The notes: generated from the letters alone by a model not told the origin. A DNA stretch of 64,000 bases from Sphingomonas pituitosa NBRC 102491 (GCF_001598435.1 NZ_BCYY01000002.1:434001-498000); one strand, 5' to 3'. Shown: positions 1 to 9,781, numbered from the stretch's first letter. A program made the numbers and translations.

Positions 1-885
1 CGTTGCCAGCCGCAACGGCCCCAGCGTCGCGATCAGCCGATCGAGCGGCACGTAGGAAACCGCCGGATGCGCCATCGCCATGCCGTGATGTTCGGCATGC
101 TCGCCCATCATCGCCCGCGTGCCCGCGTCGGCGGCGGTGCGCCGGCGCAGTTCCTCGGCGCGACCGGTGGTCCAGTCCTGCTGCACCGGGTGGCCCTCCA
201 CCACCCCGCGCACCGCCTTCAGATAGCTGCCCCAGCTCTTCGCCCAGGGCAGGCCCGAGACGAGCAGGAACAGGGCGAAGGCGGATACCCAGAAGCCGGT
301 CACCGCGTGCAGATCGCGCCAGAAGCGGCGACCGCCGCCGGTCAACCGGGGATAGACGACGCCGCCCAGCCCCCCGTGCCGCGGCCACCACAGGAACAGG
401 CCGGACAGGAGCATTACGATCGTCCAGGAGGCAGCCAGCTCGACCAGATAGGAACCGATCGTACCCGCCAGCAGCTCGCCGTGCAGCCGGAAGATCACCC
501 GCATCAGCCGCTGGTCCTCGTCCACCGTCTTGAGCACGGCCAGCGTCTGGGGATGGACATAGACGCGCGTTTCCTGCGCCCCCTTGCCGACGATGATCTG
601 CACCGCTTCCCGGTCGGTGGCCGGCAGCTGGTAGCGGTGGAGCACCGACCCCGGCACCGCCCGCACCGCTGCAGCTGCCTGGTCCGCGGCCGAAGCGCGC
701 GGGCCGGTGACGGGCAGATTGGCATAGGGCGCGTCGATCAGCGCCTCCACCTGCGGGCGGAACAGGTAGATCGAGCCGGTGACCGCCAGCCACAGAACGA
801 ACGGTATGCAGAACAGGCCGGCGTAGAAATGCCAGCGCCAGACGGTGGCGGTGCCAGGCCAGCGGCGGTGATGGGTTTGCTGCAT
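1..885 (-). CDS. PepSY-associated transmembrane protein, 3'-truncated by the window edge
   Basis: The reading frame begins at an ATG (883-885, minus) behind a GAGGGG ribosome site and runs off the left edge, leaving about 295 residues. The N-terminus reads HRRWPGTATVWRWHFYAGLF and continues into a hydrophobic segment. Further membrane segments follow at about residues 150-170 (TIVMLLSGLFLWWP) and 190-210 (HAVTGFWVSAFALFLLVSGLPW). A short W-rich start, a periplasmic loop and 'GLFLWWPR' then 'DLHAVTGFW' are the usual signature of PepSY-associated TM proteins. These inner-membrane proteins are often encoded beside siderophore receptors and some act in ferric-siderophore reduction. It lies 14 bp after the FecA-like TBDR and is surely cotranscribed with it. 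Iron reduction is an inference from family and context. Confidence 0.85.
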   Translation of the reverse strand, partial: MQQTHHRRWPGTATVWRWHFYAGLFCIPFVLWLAVTGSIYLFRPQVEALIDAPYANLPVTGPRASAADQAAAAVRAVPGSVLHRYQLPATDREAVQIIVGKGAQETRVYVHPQTLAVLKTVDEDQRLMRVIFRLHGELLAGTIGSYLVELAASWTIVMLLSGLFLWWPRHGGLGGVVYPRLTGGGRRFWRDLHAVTGFWVSAFALFLLVSGLPWAKSWGSYLKAVRGVVEGHPVQQDWTTGRAEELRRRTAADAGTRAMMGEHAEHHGMAMAHPAVSYVPLDRLIATLGPLRLAT

Positions 886-899
886 GGTCCCCTCCCCCT

Positions 900-3248
900 T
901 CAGAACCGCGCCTTGACGCCGGCATAGACCGTGCGCGGCTGCCCGGCGTAGACCGAGCCGGTGGTGTTGGCGAGCACCGCTGCGGGGTTTTCCGCACCCG
1001 TGCCTGCCGCGAGGCTGTTGGCGATCACCGACGCGGATCCGACATAGGTGACGTCGAACAGGTTCTGGACCGAGGCATAGAAGCCGAGCCGTGACAGCGG
1101 CCCGCTTCCGCGCGGTGGATCATAGTGCAGGTTCAGGTTCACCAGCGTCGCCGCGGGCATCGCCAGCAGGTTGCCGTTGTCGACGTAGAAGCGGTCGCGA
1201 TGGGAAAGCTCGGCAAAACCGCCAAGACCACGCAGCGACCCGCTCGGCTGGTCATAGCCCGCCCGCAGGTTCACGAAATGCGGAATCACGCCCGGGATGG
1301 CCTTGCCGTCGCGATCGAGCAGGCGTGACACGGTGCCGGCGGTAAGCCGTTCCTGGAAGTCGGTATAATATTGGTCGTTGTAGCTGTAGCTCGCGTCCAG
1401 CTTCACGCCCGCCATCGGCTGCCAGTGCAGGCCCGCCTCGATGCCGCGATGTACCGAACGCGGCACGTTCGAGGTATAGGCGAGCAGGTTCACCCCCGCC
1501 GACTGGCTGACCAGCTCGTTGGTGAACCACTCGTAATAGCCGGTAAGCTCGGCCTTGAAGGTAGTGCCGATCGCAACCTCGACGCCGAGGTCGACCCCGG
1601 TGTTGCGCTGCGCCTTGAGGCTCGCGTTGTTGCCCGCCACGCCAGCCGCCGTGACGAACAGATTGCCCGCCTGGGGGATCCCGTAGCCGGTGCCCACCCG
1701 CGCGTGCAGCCGCACCGCGTCCACCGCTTGCCAGAACAGCGCGGCTTCAGGGGCGACATTGGTGAAATGGCGGTTGGCAGCGATGAGGCTGAGAACGGGG
1801 GCGGCGCCGACCGGGTAGCCATAGGCGGTCTGGCGCATGTCGAGGATCGAGCGCTCCGCACCGATGCCGCCGATCAGTTGGAGACGATTGGTGAGCTGCA
1901 GTTCCTCGCGCGCCCGCACCCCCAGGTTGCGCACATCGCCGAACACCGTCTGGGTCAGCGCCCCAAGGCCGTTGCGGCCGCCGGGCGTCTTGTTGAAGCT
2001 GAAACTCTGATTATCGAGGTAATTATAGAAAATACCAAGGAAAGTCGTCGCCGCCATGCCGGCGACGCGGCCGTGATTCGTGATGTCCGAGGTGAGGTTG
2101 TAGCTGTCTAGCGTCCCCTTGAACGGCGTCGCGCTGGTGGGCTGGTTGACGACGCGGCTGTCGAACGTCGCCTGGGTTCGCCAGGTGGTGTCAGGCCCCA
2201 GATCATGTTCGTAGCGCGTGCCGACGATCGTGCGGCGATCGTTGCGGGCAAGATCGCCCTCGTCCGCCGTCTGCGCGATCCGCGCACCGTTCACGCCGTT
2301 GACCAGCACCGAAATCGTCCCGCAGCCTGGCGCGGCGGCCGCCGCCGTCCGGCAGCCCTGCTGGTAGGGGTTGGCCAGATACTGGTTGTACGAAAGCCGG
2401 GTCGACAGGCGGAAATCGCCTTCATTGTAGATCAGCTTCACCGCGACGCGGTCGCGGCTGCTGAGCTCGAAGCGTGCCAGCGCGTTGAGCGTACCCGTCT
2501 CGTAGCCGGTGTGCCCGGTGGCGCCGTCGCCGCGGACATAGCTGCCGAACACCGCGACGTCGTGGTCCGCATTGCCTCGACCGATCGCGGCGTAGAGATT
2601 GGCGAAGCCGTCGCCGCCGACGTCGAAGCCGGCCTCGACGCCGTCGATCTCCCGGCCCGACCGGGTACGAAAGTTGATCGCGCCGCCCAGCGCGTAATTG
2701 CCGTAGCGCGCCGAGGACGGCCCGCGCACCACGTCCACCGCGCCATAGGCATGCGGATCGGTCAGGTCGAAGCGGGCGAGGCCGTCGGGTTGGGTGACCG
2801 GGAAATCATCCTCGAACACCTGGAGGTTGCGCGCGCCGAACCCGTTGCGCGCGTTGGAGCCTCGTACCGACACGCTCACGTCGCGCGGGCCGTTGCCCTG
2901 GGTTACCGCGACGCCCGGCGAGAGGCGCACGATATCGGCGATGGTCGTCGCGGGCGTGTTGCGGAAAAGAGCGGCATCGACGGTGGTCACCGTCTGGCCG
3001 CTGACGCGCGTGGTCAGCGACAGCGCCTTGCCGGTGACGAAGATTTCGCGGTCCGTATCGGCGGGCGCGGCGACTGGTTGTGCGGGTCGGGCCGACGGCG
3101 CGGCGGCATCGAGCCGTGCGAGTTCCGCATCGATCGCGGCGCGCTGGCGGAGCAGTTCGGCGCGGCGCGCGGCATCATCGGTCTGCGCAGACGCGGCGGA
3201 TGCGCAGAGGACGGCCGAGACGGCCGCCGAAAACAATAGCTTGGACAT
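900..3248 (-). CDS. TonB-dependent receptor, FecA/siderophore type
   Basis: Outer-membrane receptor of about 782 residues. I chose the ATG at 3248 (MSKLLFS...) because a signal peptide ending ASA-Q follows directly; an upstream in-frame Met would add 13 non-signal residues. After the signal comes a short charged helix (about residues 24-45). The plug starts near residue 75 (IADIVRLSPGVAVTQGNGPRD, VSVRGSNARNGFGARNLQVFEDDFPV, VVRGPSSARYGNYALGGAINF). A 22-stranded-type barrel follows and ends in the canonical aromatic residue (VKARF). The plug resembles FecA-like receptors more than the glycan-type TBDRs elsewhere in the window. The PepSY membrane protein just downstream supports siderophore or other ferric-chelate import. 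The actual ligand cannot be read from sequence. Confidence 0.9.
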   Translation of the reverse strand: MSKLLFSAAVSAVLCASAASAQTDDAARRAELLRQRAAIDAELARLDAAAPSARPAQPVAAPADTDREIFVTGKALSLTTRVSGQTVTTVDAALFRNTPATTIADIVRLSPGVAVTQGNGPRDVSVSVRGSNARNGFGARNLQVFEDDFPVTQPDGLARFDLTDPHAYGAVDVVRGPSSARYGNYALGGAINFRTRSGREIDGVEAGFDVGGDGFANLYAAIGRGNADHDVAVFGSYVRGDGATGHTGYETGTLNALARFELSSRDRVAVKLIYNEGDFRLSTRLSYNQYLANPYQQGCRTAAAAAPGCGTISVLVNGVNGARIAQTADEGDLARNDRRTIVGTRYEHDLGPDTTWRTQATFDSRVVNQPTSATPFKGTLDSYNLTSDITNHGRVAGMAATTFLGIFYNYLDNQSFSFNKTPGGRNGLGALTQTVFGDVRNLGVRAREELQLTNRLQLIGGIGAERSILDMRQTAYGYPVGAAPVLSLIAANRHFTNVAPEAALFWQAVDAVRLHARVGTGYGIPQAGNLFVTAAGVAGNNASLKAQRNTGVDLGVEVAIGTTFKAELTGYYEWFTNELVSQSAGVNLLAYTSNVPRSVHRGIEAGLHWQPMAGVKLDASYSYNDQYYTDFQERLTAGTVSRLLDRDGKAIPGVIPHFVNLRAGYDQPSGSLRGLGGFAELSHRDRFYVDNGNLLAMPAATLVNLNLHYDPPRGSGPLSRLGFYASVQNLFDVTYVGSASVIANSLAAGTGAENPAAVLANTTGSVYAGQPRTVYAGVKARF

Positions 3249-3312
3249 GTAAACTTCCTGATCCGGGTGCGTCGGCGCAGTGGGCACGAACGCACGAAGT
3301 GGGGACGATGGA

Positions 3313-3765
3313 TCAGGCGGCGCGCGGTGGTCCGCGCAGCGGTGGTCGCAGATAGACGCGGGCGATGGTCAGGATCGCCGCGGCGGTACGGATCGCGCGT
3401 TCGAGGACGAAGGCGATCGCCAGCACGAGCAGCGCCGGATCGACCGCAGCCAGACCCGGCATGGCGAGGCCGGCAAAGGCGCAAGGCATCTCGCCCGCGG
3501 CCCTATGCTCGTCCGGGCTGGAGCGATCCTCGCGTTCGGGAATCCCCACTGCGATCGTCTTGGGGCCATAGCCCGAGCAGAAGCCCAGCACGAGCGTGCC
3601 GCCCGCATGCACCGGCATGAAGCCCGCCGGCAGCACCGCCTTCATCAGCAGCGCGGCAGCGATCAGCCAGCCGCACAGCAGGCGATGCTCCAGCAGAAGG
3701 CGACGGAGAGCGAACACGGAAGCCCGCCTACGCAGCCCGTCGCATTTTGTCGAACGGTTCCGCAC
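3313..3765 (-). CDS. DUF2946 family protein
   Basis: Small protein of up to 150 residues. It has a hydrophobic N-terminal segment containing AALLMKAVLPAGFMP, then LVLGFCSGYGP, a short charged stretch, and CAFAGLAMPGL before a second hydrophobic segment. The GFMP, FCSG and C-F-A-L motifs are typical of DUF2946 proteins, which are small, probably membrane-anchored, of unknown function and often found near metal-related TBDR genes. The start is uncertain: the GTG at 3765 has no good ribosome site, and a GTG near 3717 is an alternative. It lies between the LprI-like gene (20 bp) and the FecA-like TBDR (64 bp), so it probably belongs to the same minus-strand operon. A role in metal handling is inferred only from neighbours. 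Confidence 0.65.
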   Translation of the reverse strand: MRNRSTKCDGLRRRASVFALRRLLLEHRLLCGWLIAAALLMKAVLPAGFMPVHAGGTLVLGFCSGYGPKTIAVGIPEREDRSSPDEHRAAGEMPCAFAGLAMPGLAAVDPALLVLAIAFVLERAIRTAAAILTIARVYLRPPLRGPPRAA

Positions 3766-3785
3766 CCCGCGCGCGCGCCGGCCGC

Positions 3786-4937
3786 TCAGTCGCAGGCATG
3801 CGCATCCTCCAGGATCGGGAGGAGCGCCGTCCGCGCCATCGTCGCCGCGGCCGCCGGTGCGGCGTGGAGATTGGCAACGTAATAGGCCGCGAGCTCGCGC
3901 TCCGCCGCGGCGGTGTCCGCCGGGCTGACGCCCTTGCGGCTCGGCAGCGCCTTGGCCTTGGTCGCGATCGGCGAACCCAGGCGGGCGCGGTCCACGTCCT
4001 GGTTGAAGCCGCTATAGATGGCGAAGCGGATCGTGCCTTCGCATTCGGGCCAATGGGCGTTGAGCTTCTTGACCAGCGCATCGAGCGACGGCAGCGGCGG
4101 CAGGCTCTCGCTGCAGTCGTTGCGGAGAACGAAATTGTCCATCGTCGATCCGAACACCGGCCCATTGGCGGCAAGCAGTTTCGGGTGCCGGACGATCGCC
4201 GCGCAGGGCAGGTCGCGCGGCATGCCCGCAAGCTTCGGTTCGTCCAGATAGGGCCCCAGCACGTTGAGGAACGCCGAGAAGTGCCGCTCCGAACGGAACA
4301 GGTCGTCGATCGTTCGCACCGCGATGCCGTCGTTCACCGGATCGGACAGGATGGAATTTCCGAACGACTGGTCGGCATTGGTCTGCAACGCTTTGAGATA
4401 GGGCTGCAGCAGCGTCGCGATCCTCGCGCGGCTGCGCGCACGCTCCGGCGCGGACCAGTTCGCATCCACCGGGGCCTCCGACCAGAGCTGCACCGCCTCC
4501 AGGATCGGCGCGAACGCCGGATCTCGCGCGCGCAGCAAGGGAAGCGACGTCGCCGGGGCCACGATGAGGGCAGCGATCGCCAGTCGCTGGTTGCGAACGG
4601 CGTAGCGCGCCCCGAGGCAGGCGGCGAGCGGTTCCGACGCGCGCGGGGCAGCGCAGGCGCGCATGGCCTGCAAGGCGGTGCGCTGCGCGGCCAGCTGGTT
4701 CGATGCGCCGCTACCGAACGCCCCCTGCTTCGCGATCGCGAAGAGCTGCGCCATCTCGCGGTCCTGCGCGCTCAGCTTCGGATCGGCGCAGATTGCCTTC
4801 TCCATCGCCGTGGTGGCCGACGCGCAGGAAAAGCTGGGCCCGGCAGCGGACTGCTGCGCCGCCGGCAAAGCGGGTGCTGCCGCCGGAACAGCCGAAAGCA
4901 GCGTCAACGCAAACGGGACCAATGCAAAGGAATTCAA
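3786..4937 (-). CDS. Secreted LprI-like (DUF1311) N-terminal domain protein
   Basis: Protein of about 383 residues. The open frame extends further upstream, but the TTG at 4937 is the likely start: GGGAGAAA sits 4 bases before it, and the frame then reads as a signal peptide (LNSFALVPFALTLLSAVPAAAPALPA). Just after the signal is SFSCASATTAMEKAICADPKL with AQDREMAQLF, the Cys-containing motif of the lysozyme-inhibitor LprI-like N-terminal family. A second Cys region (MRACAAPRASEPLAACLGARY) completes that domain. The remaining roughly 270 residues match nothing I recognise and contain further Cys residues. It starts 37 bp after the halogenase gene ends and runs into the DUF2946 gene. LprI-like domains bind or inhibit lysozyme in some proteins, but whether this one does is unknown. 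Confidence 0.7.
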   Translation of the reverse strand: MNSFALVPFALTLLSAVPAAAPALPAAQQSAAGPSFSCASATTAMEKAICADPKLSAQDREMAQLFAIAKQGAFGSGASNQLAAQRTALQAMRACAAPRASEPLAACLGARYAVRNQRLAIAALIVAPATSLPLLRARDPAFAPILEAVQLWSEAPVDANWSAPERARSRARIATLLQPYLKALQTNADQSFGNSILSDPVNDGIAVRTIDDLFRSERHFSAFLNVLGPYLDEPKLAGMPRDLPCAAIVRHPKLLAANGPVFGSTMDNFVLRNDCSESLPPLPSLDALVKKLNAHWPECEGTIRFAIYSGFNQDVDRARLGSPIATKAKALPSRKGVSPADTAAAERELAAYYVANLHAAPAAAATMARTALLPILEDAHACD

Positions 4938-4974
4938 GACTTTCTCCCTTTCCCGCGCAGAGCGGGCGCCTGCC

Positions 4975-6486
4975 TTACGCGATCGCGCCGATGCGTTCGA
5001 GATAGTTCCGGTGCGGTTCGGCCAGCGCCAGCGCTCGCCCGAGCGCCTCCCGCATCCGGGCGAAGGCTCCGTCCAGCTCGCCGTCGGTGAAATGGTCCGC
5101 AAGCGGATCGTAGCGCTGGGGCAACAGGTCGAACCCCGCGTACATCGACAGCCAGCTGGGATCGCGGAAGGACTCCCACTCATACCGGGCGAACACCCCG
5201 CGGCTCAGGAACAGCTGTACCTTGTGCGCGAGTTCGTCCGGCAGCGGGGTCGCGCGGCATGCATCCCACAGCGGCTCGCCCGTCCGGCCGTTCGCCCAGT
5301 AATGCAGCAGCAGAAAGTCGCGGATGCGGGCATATTCAAGCGCGGTGATGCGGTTGAACTCGTCCGCCAGCTCGGGAGCGAAGCCGCGATCGGGCATCAG
5401 GTTGCCCAGCCGCTCCACGCCCGACTGGATCAGCGTGAGGCTGGTCGATTCCAGCGGCTCGAGGAAGCCCGCCGAGAGCCCGAGCGCGACGACGTTCTTC
5501 TCCCACACCCGCGCCCGGTGGCCGGTGGTGAAGCGGAGGAAGTTCGGTTCGGCCAGCGCCGCCCCTTCCAGCCGGCTGCGCAGCACCGCCTGGGCCTCGT
5601 CGTCGGAGAGGTGCGCGCTCGCATAGACATAGCCGTTGCCGACGCGGTGCTGGAGCGGAATGCGCCACTGCCACCCCGCCGCCAGCGCAGTGCTGCGGGT
5701 GTACGGCGTGAACGCGTCGCCATGGGCGCAGGGCATCGCCACCGCGCGGTCGCACGGCAGCAAATGGCTCCAATCGACATAGGGCACGGCGAGCGTGCCG
5801 CCGAGCAGCAGGCTGCGAAAACCGGTGCAATCAAGGAAAAGGTCCGCTTCGATCCGGCTGCCGTCCTGCAGCGTCACGCCGGTAAGGAAACCGCTCTCCC
5901 CATCCTGCTCGACGGTAGCGACGGTACCCTCGACGTGCCGCACGCCCCGTCCCGTGGCGAGGCGCGCGAGAAAGCGGGCGAACAGCCCCGCATCGAAATG
6001 CACCGCCCAGTCGAAGATGCCGAGGTCGTTGGGCGGGTTTTCGGCCGGCGGCATGATCAGCCCGCGGAGCGCCATCTGCGTGGCAAGGCAATAGTCGGCG
6101 AGCGGCATGGTGTCGCCGGCCGCCCTCCGCTTCAGCCAGTAATGGTGGAACCCCACGCCTCGCGACGCGATCCCGTACAGCCCGAACGGGTGGAAGAAGC
6201 TGTCGTCCCGCCGTGCCCAGTCGCGGAATTCGATGCCGAGCTTCGCCGTGCCCTTCGCTTCCCGCAACACCTCCGCCTCGCTGACGCCGATCGCGCGGAA
6301 ATAGTCGCGGATCGCCGGCACCGTCGCCTCGCCCACGCCGACGGTGCGGATGTCGGGGCTTTCCAGCAGCGTGATGGTGACGGGCTGGCGATCGAGCAAC
6401 CGCTCGAGCAAGGCGGCCGCCATCCAGCCGGCAGTTCCCCCGCCGACGATCAGGATGGAGCGGATGGGTTGTCCGGCTGCGCGCAT
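4975..6486 (-). CDS. Flavin-dependent tryptophan-halogenase family protein
   Basis: 503 residues, the normal length for this family. It carries the FAD-binding GGGTAGWM (about residues 15-22), VGVGEATVP (49-57) and the segment with the predicted catalytic lysine (GTAKLGIEF, Lys82). DLFLDCTGFRSLL, the halogenase signature WQWRIPLQHR and GFLEPLESTSL with the conserved Glu are also present. Characterised members (PrnA, RebH) use FADH2, O2 and halide to make HOCl or HOBr, which the lysine delivers to an aromatic substrate. All residues needed for that are visible. It is 94 bp downstream of a TBDR on the same strand, an arrangement seen repeatedly in this window. The true substrate is unknown; free tryptophan is not implied by the family name. 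Confidence 0.93.
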   Translation of the reverse strand: MRAAGQPIRSILIVGGGTAGWMAAALLERLLDRQPVTITLLESPDIRTVGVGEATVPAIRDYFRAIGVSEAEVLREAKGTAKLGIEFRDWARRDDSFFHPFGLYGIASRGVGFHHYWLKRRAAGDTMPLADYCLATQMALRGLIMPPAENPPNDLGIFDWAVHFDAGLFARFLARLATGRGVRHVEGTVATVEQDGESGFLTGVTLQDGSRIEADLFLDCTGFRSLLLGGTLAVPYVDWSHLLPCDRAVAMPCAHGDAFTPYTRSTALAAGWQWRIPLQHRVGNGYVYASAHLSDDEAQAVLRSRLEGAALAEPNFLRFTTGHRARVWEKNVVALGLSAGFLEPLESTSLTLIQSGVERLGNLMPDRGFAPELADEFNRITALEYARIRDFLLLHYWANGRTGEPLWDACRATPLPDELAHKVQLFLSRGVFARYEWESFRDPSWLSMYAGFDLLPQRYDPLADHFTDGELDGAFARMREALGRALALAEPHRNYLERIGAIA

Positions 6487-6580
6487 GTCCTGTTCCTAGA
6501 GCCAAGCTGCGACCGGCGGAAGCACCCGGAAGATGCGGCACCCCAGTCCGCTCGGAACCGGGATGCCGGGGAGAGGAAGG

Positions 6581-9500
6581 TCAGAACTTCGCGCGGACAC
6601 CGGCCATGAAGCGGCGCTCGTAGATGTTGTTGTACGCCCGCTCGTTCGGATAGACGATGTAGTATTTCTCGTATTCGCCGGTCAGATTCTGGCCCTGGCC
6701 GTAGATCGTGAAGTTCGGCGTGATATCGTAGCTGATCGACGCGTCGACATAGTTGGTCGGCGCCTGGTACAGTTCCGATCCCGTCAGGCCATTGACGAAG
6801 TTGGACTGCACGGCACGCTTCGAGCGATAGTTCCATGCAACGCGCGCCTGGATGCCGTGCGCCTGATAGTAGAGCGCGGCATTGGCCTGGTACTTGGAAT
6901 TGTCCTGGAACGGAATTTCCTGGCCGGCCAGATCGCGGTCGCCCGTGCTCGAGGGCGAATAGGTGAAGTTCAGGTCGTAGCCGAAGTCGCGCACGAAGCC
7001 CGGCAGGAAGCCGATATCGCCCAGCGACTGCTTCCACGAAGCCTCGATGCCCTTCAACGTGCCGCCGCCGCCCTGCACCAGCGTGTTGATCGGCACGGTG
7101 CGGTTGCGCACCACGCCGTCATTGTCGGGCAGGTCGCTGCGGTAGATGATGCCGTTCTGGATGAAGCTCTGCACGTCGATGTAGAAGGCCGCGAGGCTGA
7201 TCATCGACGCGCGGCCGATATAATATTCGACCGACGCATCGAGATTGTCCGCGCGCCACGGATCGAGCTGCGGATTGCCCGCCTGGCTGCCGCCGGTGAC
7301 GCGGAACAGGCCCGTCGAGGTGTCGATCGCATAACCCGGGGTCAGGCCGCCGCCCCACTGGTCGAGGTTCAGCAGCGTCATCGTCCGCGCATAGGCGAGG
7401 CGCAGGCGCAGCTTGGGGGTGAAGTCGAAGGCGAGGTTGAAGGCGGGCAGGAAGTCGGTGAAGTTCCGGTTCGTGCGCAGGTCGCCGCCGTCCTGGTTCG
7501 ACAGGCCATAGGGCAGCGGACCGCCCACGACGTTCTGGCGGATGTCGAGCTTGGTGTTGATCACCCGCAGGCCGCCATTGCCCCGCACGGTGACGCCCCC
7601 CAGTTCCAGCTCCTTGAAGTTGAGCTGGAAATAGCCCGACCATTGCTTGATGCCGACATCATAGGAAGCGCCCGGGTTCAGATGCTCCTGCTCGTTCGGG
7701 TAGAAGCTGTTCTGGAACGCCGCGGCATTGTCCATCGTGTGCGGATCGAGGACATAGACCGCCGGCAGGCCGCTCGCCGGAAGATTGTACGGCTTCACCT
7801 GACCATTGAACACCGGATCGGTGGCCTTGCGCGTCAGGCCCGCGGTGTAGAAGCCTGCACCATCGCCCGCCGAGCAGGTGGAGTCCCTGACCGAAACGTC
7901 GAACGCCTTCCACTTGACGAGGCACCCGGCAGCATTGCTCGCACCCTGACCGGCATAGACCGGTGCCACGCGCTCGAACTGGTAATTGTCGACCGAGCGA
8001 TCGCTGTAGCGGATGCCGCCGGTGATGTTGAACGTGTCGCTGACGTCATATTCGGCATCGAAGCGGCCGACCTTCAGGTCCGCGCGGCGACGGTAATTGT
8101 CCTCGGACGACATCGTCTTCAGCGCGTAGTTGGCCGGATTGCCGAGCAGCGACGTCAGCTGGGCCGGCAGGGTGAAGCTGGGCTCGTCGCCGCTATAATC
8201 CACCGTCGCGCGGAGCGAGTTGAGTCCTGCCAGCGTGTTCACCGTATAGCCGCCCGGATTGAAGGCGCGGTCCCCGCCCAGCGCCGCCGGATAGTGGCCG
8301 ATGCCGCCCGGCTGCCACTGGATGCCGTTGCTCACGCTGAACTGGAGGTAGCTCTGGTCCTGGTTCTGCGTAGCCTTGCCGTAGAGGCCGCGCACCGTCG
8401 CGCGGAACTTGCCGCCGTTGTCGAATTTCAGCTCGGCATTGTAGTTCTGCGATTCCGATTTCCAGCGATAGGTTTCGGAATAGGAATCGAAGTTGCCGAG
8501 ATCGTATTGGTACACCTGCGTCGTGTTGACGTGATAGCCGCCCGAGGTCGCCCCGGTGTCCTGCGATTTCAGCGGCACGAACTCCGCCGCCTGCCAGTTC
8601 ACGTTCTGCATCTGGATGCCGGCGGTGCGGTTATACTGGGTCTGGCGGGTGTAGAAGCCGTCAGCGGTGAAGCTCAGGGCGTCGTTCAGCTTGGCCTGGA
8701 ACGATCCGTTCACGCCCAGGCGCTGGCGCTGGGTGATGCGGTTCCACGCGGTGAAGCCCTGCGGCACGATGAACGTGTCGTTCGCATCACCATCGCCATT
8801 GACGTCGATCCCACCCGCGACCGGCGTGCCGCGTGGACGTGTGGTCGCGGTGCAGCCGGGGGCCTGGGGCGAGAAGCCGCCACAGCTGGTGGCATCGGCC
8901 AACCCCTCGTTGTGCAGCGCGGCCCCATAGCCTTCCTGGATGCCGTTGTGCGAGTTGGAAAGGTTAAGATCCGAATAGGCGGCCGAGACGATCAAGCCGA
9001 CGCGGTCGTTCTGCCAGCCGATCAGCCCGTTGACGTTGGGATCCCAGCTCTTGGTCTTGTCGCCGTACGACGCCTCGGCCGTGGCAGCGAGCGTGAGGCC
9101 GCGCTTGAGGTCGAACGGGCGGCGCGTGCGCAGGTTCACCGTGCCGGTGATCCCGGCGTTGAGCAGGTCCGCCGTGGTCGACTTGATCACGTCCGCGCCC
9201 GAGAAGAGCTGCGACGGAATGTCGTTGAAGTTCGGCTGGATCGTGGTGATCGAATTGGCGCCGAGATAGGCCTCGCCGTTGAGCAGCGTGGTCACCTGCG
9301 GGAGGCCGCGGATGTTGATCGCCGCACCCTCGCCCGCGTCGCGGCGGATCTGGACGCCAGTGATGCGCTGGAGCGAGTCCGAGATCGTCACGTCGGGCAG
9401 CTTGCCGATGTCCTCCGCCGAGATCGCATCGACCACCGAGGACGCATCGCGCTTCACTTCGATTGCGCGGGCCTGCGACGCGCGAATGCCGGTCACCACG

Positions 9501-9637
9501 ATCTCGGCGTCTTGCCCGGCAGCGCTGTCAGCGACGGGAGCAGTATCCTGCGCGAAGGCCGCGCCGCTTGCGGCGAAGCAGAGAAGGGAGGCTGCACAAA
9601 GCAGATTACTGCGCCGGAGGGGGAACGACTGCACCAT
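6581..9637 (-). CDS. TonB-dependent receptor, glycan type, upstream of a halogenase
   Basis: 1018 residues. A signal peptide (to about residue 30, AAFAQ) is followed by the TonB-box region AEIVVTGIRAS. The plug motif SAEDIGKLPDVTISDSLQRITGVQI, INIRGLPQVTTLLNGEAYL and a long barrel ending VRAKF come next. GGAG lies 8 bases before the ATG. The DIGKLPD...LQRITGVQI plug belongs to the large TBDR subfamily (TonB-Xanth-Caul type) often dedicated to oligosaccharides. The next gene on the strand is a halogenase, after which the iron-type genes follow with short gaps. About 130 bp upstream is an AT-rich element (9764-9781) that recurs in front of the carboxylesterase/MFS pair, hinting at common control. 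The ligand is unknown. Confidence 0.92.
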   Translation of the reverse strand: MVQSFPLRRSNLLCAASLLCFAASGAAFAQDTAPVADSAAGQDAEIVVTGIRASQARAIEVKRDASSVVDAISAEDIGKLPDVTISDSLQRITGVQIRRDAGEGAAINIRGLPQVTTLLNGEAYLGANSITTIQPNFNDIPSQLFSGADVIKSTTADLLNAGITGTVNLRTRRPFDLKRGLTLAATAEASYGDKTKSWDPNVNGLIGWQNDRVGLIVSAAYSDLNLSNSHNGIQEGYGAALHNEGLADATSCGGFSPQAPGCTATTRPRGTPVAGGIDVNGDGDANDTFIVPQGFTAWNRITQRQRLGVNGSFQAKLNDALSFTADGFYTRQTQYNRTAGIQMQNVNWQAAEFVPLKSQDTGATSGGYHVNTTQVYQYDLGNFDSYSETYRWKSESQNYNAELKFDNGGKFRATVRGLYGKATQNQDQSYLQFSVSNGIQWQPGGIGHYPAALGGDRAFNPGGYTVNTLAGLNSLRATVDYSGDEPSFTLPAQLTSLLGNPANYALKTMSSEDNYRRRADLKVGRFDAEYDVSDTFNITGGIRYSDRSVDNYQFERVAPVYAGQGASNAAGCLVKWKAFDVSVRDSTCSAGDGAGFYTAGLTRKATDPVFNGQVKPYNLPASGLPAVYVLDPHTMDNAAAFQNSFYPNEQEHLNPGASYDVGIKQWSGYFQLNFKELELGGVTVRGNGGLRVINTKLDIRQNVVGGPLPYGLSNQDGGDLRTNRNFTDFLPAFNLAFDFTPKLRLRLAYARTMTLLNLDQWGGGLTPGYAIDTSTGLFRVTGGSQAGNPQLDPWRADNLDASVEYYIGRASMISLAAFYIDVQSFIQNGIIYRSDLPDNDGVVRNRTVPINTLVQGGGGTLKGIEASWKQSLGDIGFLPGFVRDFGYDLNFTYSPSSTGDRDLAGQEIPFQDNSKYQANAALYYQAHGIQARVAWNYRSKRAVQSNFVNGLTGSELYQAPTNYVDASISYDITPNFTIYGQGQNLTGEYEKYYIVYPNERAYNNIYERRFMAGVRAKF

Positions 9638-9763
9638 ATCTCAAACTCCCAAGCATTGGGAGGCAGCCTTGGTGCGCCTTTTGCAGGTGCGCATCCATCC
9701 CCTCCCGGACTAGCGGCTTTTGCCGTCTTGGCGCCATGTAGAGATCAAAGCGTCGAAATGGTC

Positions 9764-9781
9764 AACTTAAATAATTCAACT
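9764..9781. promoter_or_regulatory. AT-rich putative operator upstream of the TBDR
   Basis: AACTTAAATAATTCAACT lies about 127 bases upstream of the minus-strand TBDR start. It matches 14 of 18 positions of AAATTTAACAATTCAACC at 11357-11374. In a high-GC sequence two such AT-rich matches in promoter regions are notable, but two copies alone do not prove a binding site. Confidence 0.35.
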
